Assembly (NCBI GenBank): GCA_029945945.1 | Contig: JAQSDM010000005.1 | Span: 558,001 to 622,000, forward strand | DNA: 64,000 nt | Direction of reading: 5' to 3' | Source: Algoriphagus sp. | Lineage (GTDB): Bacteria > Bacteroidota > Bacteroidia > Cytophagales > Cyclobacteriaceae | Shown here: in pieces, positions 60,215-64,000 of the stretch | Layout of the letters: the number at the start of each line of letters is the position of its first letter | Numbering within the stretch: the first letter of the stretch is position 1 | Translations under genes and position numbers: made by a program | Notes under the pieces: model-generated | What the model was told of the DNA's origin: nothing | What the model saw: the letters and a program-made list of their open reading frames with translations, nothing else | The model's database searches: none

Positions 60215-61600
60215 TTACCAGCCTCCTCCTAATGCTTTGTAGAGTCTTACCGATGAGGTTAATTGGTTTTCCAAAGCCAAGGATTTTTCGAATTCCGAAT
60301 AATACAATTCCCGCTCTGCATCGAGTACTTGAAGGAAGGAGGTGTAGCCATTGTCATACAATGCTTTTGAGAGCATCAATGATTTTTCTGTTGCAGCTAC
60401 TTGTGTTTGTCTGGCCTCGTATTCATTGGTGAAAGTTCGGATTTCAGCCAAAGAATTTTCCACTTCGGCAAATGCCTCCAAAACCGTCTGTTCGTACTGG
60501 AAAGCGTATTGTTTGGCTCTTGCCCGTTCTGCTTCCACTCTACGTTTGTTTTGTCCAAATTGGAAAACAGGAGCGGCTAATTGTCCCGAAATGGAGCCTA
60601 AAACCGCATTTGGAACAAATAACTTGGAAATATCCGGACTCGCTACTCCCAAAAATCCGGTCAAACTCAAAGTCGGGAATCTCATGGCTACAGCCATTCC
60701 GATTCGCTCAGTTTGTGCGACCAATAGCTGTTCGGCACCCACGATGTCAGGCCTTCTTTCTAACAATTCTGATGGAAGTCCGCTCGGAATATCCAATGGC
60801 AGTTGTTGTTGTTCGTTTCGCAAACCTCGCACGATAGGAGAGTAGGGCTTTCCGACTAGAATATTGATTGCATTTTCGACGAAAATTGTTGCCCTCTCCA
60901 AAGAGTAAAGTTGTGCTTTCGCATCCGCTGCAATTTGCTCAGCCTGAAGTTTATCAAGTTCTGAGACTTCTCCTTTCTCGAATCTCAGGTTGATAATTCG
61001 CAGGTATTCCAGACGGGTTTCATAAGTTCTTTGTGTGATTCTTAACCGGTCATCCAATCCTCTCAGATTGAAGTAGAGCTCAGCGACTTGAGAAATCAAA
61101 CTGATGTAGATTGATTTCCGGTTCTCTTCCGATGCCAATAATTCAGCATATGCGGCACGATTAGCATGTCTGAGTTTTCCCCAAATATCTATTTCCCAGG
61201 ATACATTGCCCAGCACGGAATAGGAGTTGGTATTGAAAGCAACATCCGCCTCAGTGGCACGCTCTCTGAAATCAGAAGCCCTTGCTGCTCCACTTACCCC
61301 AAAGGCCGGCCCCATATTGGCTTTATTATAACCCAGAATAGCCTGTGCTTCTTCCACTCTTGCTACCGCAGTCAATAGATTCAAATTGGAATCTACCGCG
61401 TACTGAATCAAAGATTGAAGAACGGTGTCTTCATATACCTCCCACCAAGCCAGGTTGGTGATCGAATCGGGATTTTCTGTAGCCTGAAAGTATTCTTCAG
61501 GTGTTCTTGTTTCCAGAGTTTCAGGTCGGGAATATTTCGGTCCCACTGCGCATCCGGCAAGAACCAACATAATGAATATCGGTATGATGAGATGTTTCAT
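60215..61600 (-). CDS. RND efflux outer-membrane factor (NodT/OprM family lipoprotein)
   Basis: 461 residues from the ATG ending at 61600 (MKHLIIPIFIMLVLAGC, lipid-modified Cys17). The family motif GPKYSRPE follows directly; two TolC-type repeats are seen (DSNLNLLTAVARVEEAQAILGYNKANMGPAFGVSGAA and YDNGYTSFLQVLDAERELYYSEFEKSLALENQLTSSVRLYKALGGGW). It forms the outer-membrane channel of the tripartite pump whose permease gene precedes it on the same strand with a 115-base gap. The periplasmic adaptor gene is not in the window and probably lies beyond the right edge. Confidence 0.93.
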   Translation of the reverse strand: MKHLIIPIFIMLVLAGCAVGPKYSRPETLETRTPEEYFQATENPDSITNLAWWEVYEDTVLQSLIQYAVDSNLNLLTAVARVEEAQAILGYNKANMGPAFGVSGAARASDFRERATEADVAFNTNSYSVLGNVSWEIDIWGKLRHANRAAYAELLASEENRKSIYISLISQVAELYFNLRGLDDRLRITQRTYETRLEYLRIINLRFEKGEVSELDKLQAEQIAADAKAQLYSLERATIFVENAINILVGKPYSPIVRGLRNEQQQLPLDIPSGLPSELLERRPDIVGAEQLLVAQTERIGMAVAMRFPTLSLTGFLGVASPDISKLFVPNAVLGSISGQLAAPVFQFGQNKRRVEAERARAKQYAFQYEQTVLEAFAEVENSLAEIRTFTNEYEARQTQVAATEKSLMLSKALYDNGYTSFLQVLDAERELYYSEFEKSLALENQLTSSVRLYKALGGGW

Positions 61601-61715
61601 GTGCTTATAATTTCTTTCAAAGGCCAAATAGCCTGTCCCGAACTTGATTCGGGAGAATCTAGCTTGTTTGATAATCATCCCACAGTTTAACGTTTTTGTC
61701 ATGCTCGATTTCATA

Positions 61716-64000
61716 TCAATGAGTCGGTTCAGAAGGTGAAACAGCAGGTGAGGCGGGTGGCGTTGGTTTCTTTTTCTTTCCCCCTATGCTTTCAATCAAG
61801 ACATAAAGCCCGGGTACCACGATTACTCCAATAATTGTTGCGATCAGCGTTCCGCTGAAAACGGCCATTCCCATTACTTTCCTGGCTTCTGCTCCGGCAC
61901 CTGAGGCGGTTAGCAATGGAACCACTCCAAGCATAAAGGCGAAGGAAGTCATCAGGATTGGCCGAAGTCGTAGTTTGGCTGATTCCATAGCTGCCTCGTA
62001 GAGAGTTTTTCCTTGCTCTTCATGCAGCATTTTGGCAAATTCCACGATCAGGATAGCGTTTTTGGCAGTCAAGCCGATCAGCATCACAAGCCCGATTTGG
62101 GCGAACACGTTATTGACATAGCTTGGACTCCAGAGTCCTCCAAGCCACAAGCCTAGGAATGCACCAAACACCGCAGCCGGTACGCCCAGCAAAACGCTGA
62201 AAGGCAAAGTCCAGCTTTCATATTGAGCAGCCAAAATCAGGAATACAAAGACCAACGCCATCAGGAACATGGTGCCACCGGTTCCTTCTGCAGCTTTTTC
62301 CTGATAGGACATGTTGGTCCAGGCATAACCAATTTCTTTTGGCATTCCGGCAGCTACCTCTTCCAATGCATTGAGCGCATCTGTTGAGCTATATCCTTCT
62401 TTAGGAGCTCCGGAGATTTCAGCAGCGCGATACATGTTGAATCGGTTGGTATAAGAAGGTCCGGTGATATCTTCCACGGTTGTGATGGTACTGAGAGGAA
62501 TAATTTCTCCGGCTTTGCTTCGAACATAGTATTTTGCCAGGTCATCGGGTTCTAATCGGTTTTTGCCTTCTGCCTGTACAAAGACTTTGTATTGGCGACC
62601 AAATCGGTTGAAGTCATTGACATAGGCACTTCCCAAATAGGTAGAGACTGTACTTGTTACTTCAGTGAGGTCAATTCCGAGTTTTTCGACTTTGTCGAAA
62701 TCAATCACAATCTTTTTCTGAGGAACATTGGAGCGATAGAGGGAGAAAATGTTTCCGATTTCGGGACGTTTTCTTGCTTCCGCCATAAAAGCTTGCGCCT
62801 GTTCGTCCAGGTATTGAGGAGTATTACCGGATCGATCCTGAAGTTGCATCGTAAATCCTGCCGAGGTCCCCAAACCCTCAATAGGCGGAGGACCAAATGC
62901 AATAGCGGAAGCTTCTGTGACGGTACCTCGGAAAGCCTGATTGGTTTCCAGGATAAGTTGTTTCGCTGTTTTGGTACGCTCGTCCCAAGGTTTGAGGGAG
63001 ACGAACACAAATGCGTTATTGGTGGAATAGGACTGGGTAAGTAAGCTATAGCCCAAAACCATGGTAGAAAATTCGATTTCCTCTTTCCCTGCCAGAATTG
63101 CCTCGACTTTTTTGGCCACTTCATCTGACCGTTCCAAAGAAGCTGCATCAGGGAGTTGAACGTTGATCAGAAAGTAGCCTTCATCCTCTTCCGGTACAAA
63201 TCCTCCCGGGATTCCTCCGTTAAGAAGCAGAATGCCCCCGACCACAAAACCGATGATGATCAGTGACCGGATTGATTTTTTGGCCACAGCTCCTGCCAAT
63301 CCGGTATAGCCCAGGGTAAACTTGTCAAATCCTCTGTTAAATGCATTGAAAAAGCGCTGAAGAAGCCCTTTGGATTCTTTTTTGGGTTTCAAAATGATGG
63401 CCGAAAGCGCGGGGCTTAAGGTCAAAGCGTTGAAAGCAGAGAACAAGACAGAAATCGCAATTGTGATCGCAAACTGCTGGTAAAGTCTTCCCGTGATACC
63501 GCCTGCAAAAGCTACCGGAACAAACACAGCTGCCAGGATCAAGGCAATCGCCACCACCGGACCACCCACTTCTTTCATCGCTTTTTGTGTTGCCTCTTTC
63601 GGCTTCATGCCATGCTCGATGTTGTGCATAACGGCTTCTACCACCACAATCGCATCATCGACGACCAGACCTATGGCGAGGACTAGCCCCAAAAGTGAAA
63701 GTACATTGACCGAAAATCCCAGCATCGGGAAAATGATAAATGTACCGATCAGAGAAACCGGAACTGTAAGCAAAGGAATCAGGGTCGCTCTCCAGTCCTG
63801 TAGAAAAAGGAATACTACAATGATTACCAGTGCTACTGCTTCAAATAAAGTATGGATGATTTCTTCAATCCCCACTGAAACTGCACGGGTGGTATTCAGA
63901 GAAATGTCATAACGCAAGTCCTCCGGAAAGTATTTTTGGAGATCAGCCACGGTCGTTTCAATCGATTCTGCCACTTCCAAAGCATTGGATCCGGGCATTT
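61716..64000 (-). CDS. RND efflux permease, HAE-1 type (5' end outside window)
   Basis: The frame is open through the window end, so the visible 760 residues are the C-terminal three quarters of a protein usually about 1,050 long. Visible: membrane-embedded motif GLVLAIGLVVDDAIVVVEAVMHNIEHG (with the proton-relay DD pair in TM4), porter-domain repeats, LGVPAAVFGAFLGLW and VMLIGLTAKNAILIVEFAKML (TM10-11), and a proline-rich cytoplasmic tail KKKPTPPASPAVSPSEPTH. It exports drugs or hydrophobic compounds in the inner membrane using the proton gradient. It precedes the outer-membrane channel gene. Confidence 0.93.
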   Translation of the reverse strand, partial: MPGSNALEVAESIETTVADLQKYFPEDLRYDISLNTTRAVSVGIEEIIHTLFEAVALVIIVVFLFLQDWRATLIPLLTVPVSLIGTFIIFPMLGFSVNVLSLLGLVLAIGLVVDDAIVVVEAVMHNIEHGMKPKEATQKAMKEVGGPVVAIALILAAVFVPVAFAGGITGRLYQQFAITIAISVLFSAFNALTLSPALSAIILKPKKESKGLLQRFFNAFNRGFDKFTLGYTGLAGAVAKKSIRSLIIIGFVVGGILLLNGGIPGGFVPEEDEGYFLINVQLPDAASLERSDEVAKKVEAILAGKEEIEFSTMVLGYSLLTQSYSTNNAFVFVSLKPWDERTKTAKQLILETNQAFRGTVTEASAIAFGPPPIEGLGTSAGFTMQLQDRSGNTPQYLDEQAQAFMAEARKRPEIGNIFSLYRSNVPQKKIVIDFDKVEKLGIDLTEVTSTVSTYLGSAYVNDFNRFGRQYKVFVQAEGKNRLEPDDLAKYYVRSKAGEIIPLSTITTVEDITGPSYTNRFNMYRAAEISGAPKEGYSSTDALNALEEVAAGMPKEIGYAWTNMSYQEKAAEGTGGTMFLMALVFVFLILAAQYESWTLPFSVLLGVPAAVFGAFLGLWLGGLWSPSYVNNVFAQIGLVMLIGLTAKNAILIVEFAKMLHEEQGKTLYEAAMESAKLRLRPILMTSFAFMLGVVPLLTASGAGAEARKVMGMAVFSGTLIATIIGVIVVPGLYVLIESIGGKKKKPTPPASPAVSPSEPTH

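Overview
The window reads as chromosomal DNA of a Bacteroidota bacterium, most likely order Cytophagales (Cyclobacteriaceae/Algoriphagus-like). Supporting signs are an ECF sigma/FecR pair with an STN-domain partner, a TonB-dependent receptor with a carboxypeptidase-like N-terminal domain, lipoproteins, Tat-exported Gfo/Idh oxidoreductases, and intergenic spacers packed with degenerate word repeats. Genus is inference. No rRNA, tRNA, CRISPR array or intact transposase was seen.

Layout. 1-8.5 kb: 3' end of NADP-isocitrate dehydrogenase, a GT4 glycosyltransferase, three anion-type transporters (DUF819 and a tandem BASS pair), a CaCA antiporter, small secreted or barrel proteins and a VIT-like protein. 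8.7-11.5 kb: an M48 lipoprotein protease and an outer-membrane barrel. 11.6-16.3 kb: a three-gene operon for 2-oxoacid:ferredoxin oxidoreductase with its own FAD/Fe-S electron-transfer subunit. 17-20 kb: an aldo/keto reductase-RidA fusion and an APC permease. 20.4-23.9 kb: pta-ackA. 24-27.5 kb: an amino-sugar-like module (PIG-L deacetylase, NagB-like deaminase, Gfo/Idh) ending at a scar where a headless second ackA abuts the tail of an unidentified minus-strand gene.

27.5-43 kb is accessory-looking: NHL/PAL-like, ELWxxDGT and TPR lipoproteins, three related polytopic membrane proteins (two about 79% identical), a methyltransferase, an APC permease, an esterase, and an AT-rich pair made of an OLD-like AAA ATPase with TOPRIM-like tail plus a small membrane coiled-coil protein. 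REP-like elements of about 100 bp lie in several gaps.

42.5-48.2 kb: a J-domain/KTSC protein, two small orphan genes bracketed by direct repeats that carry terminators, and a DUF6807 / Gfo-Idh / sugar-isomerase group. 48.6-56.7 kb is the most coherent unit: ECF sigma, FecR anti-sigma, an STN-carboxypeptidase-like-LA_2272 protein, a second LA_2272 protein, an outer-membrane barrel and a TonB-dependent receptor. The sequence TAGGGGTAA-N12-TTGTC occurs with identical spacing upstream of the sigma gene, the second LA_2272 gene and the barrel gene, and I infer that it is the promoter recognised by this sigma factor. 56.9-64 kb: ankyrin, DUF1398, VOC, ArsR/AHSA1 genes and an RND efflux pair whose permease runs off the window.

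The best candidates for an undescribed system are the self-contained sigma/FecR/STN-LA_2272 regulon with its promoter motif, the AAA-TOPRIM plus membrane coiled-coil pair, and the families of self-complementary word repeats that fill the intergenic spaces.
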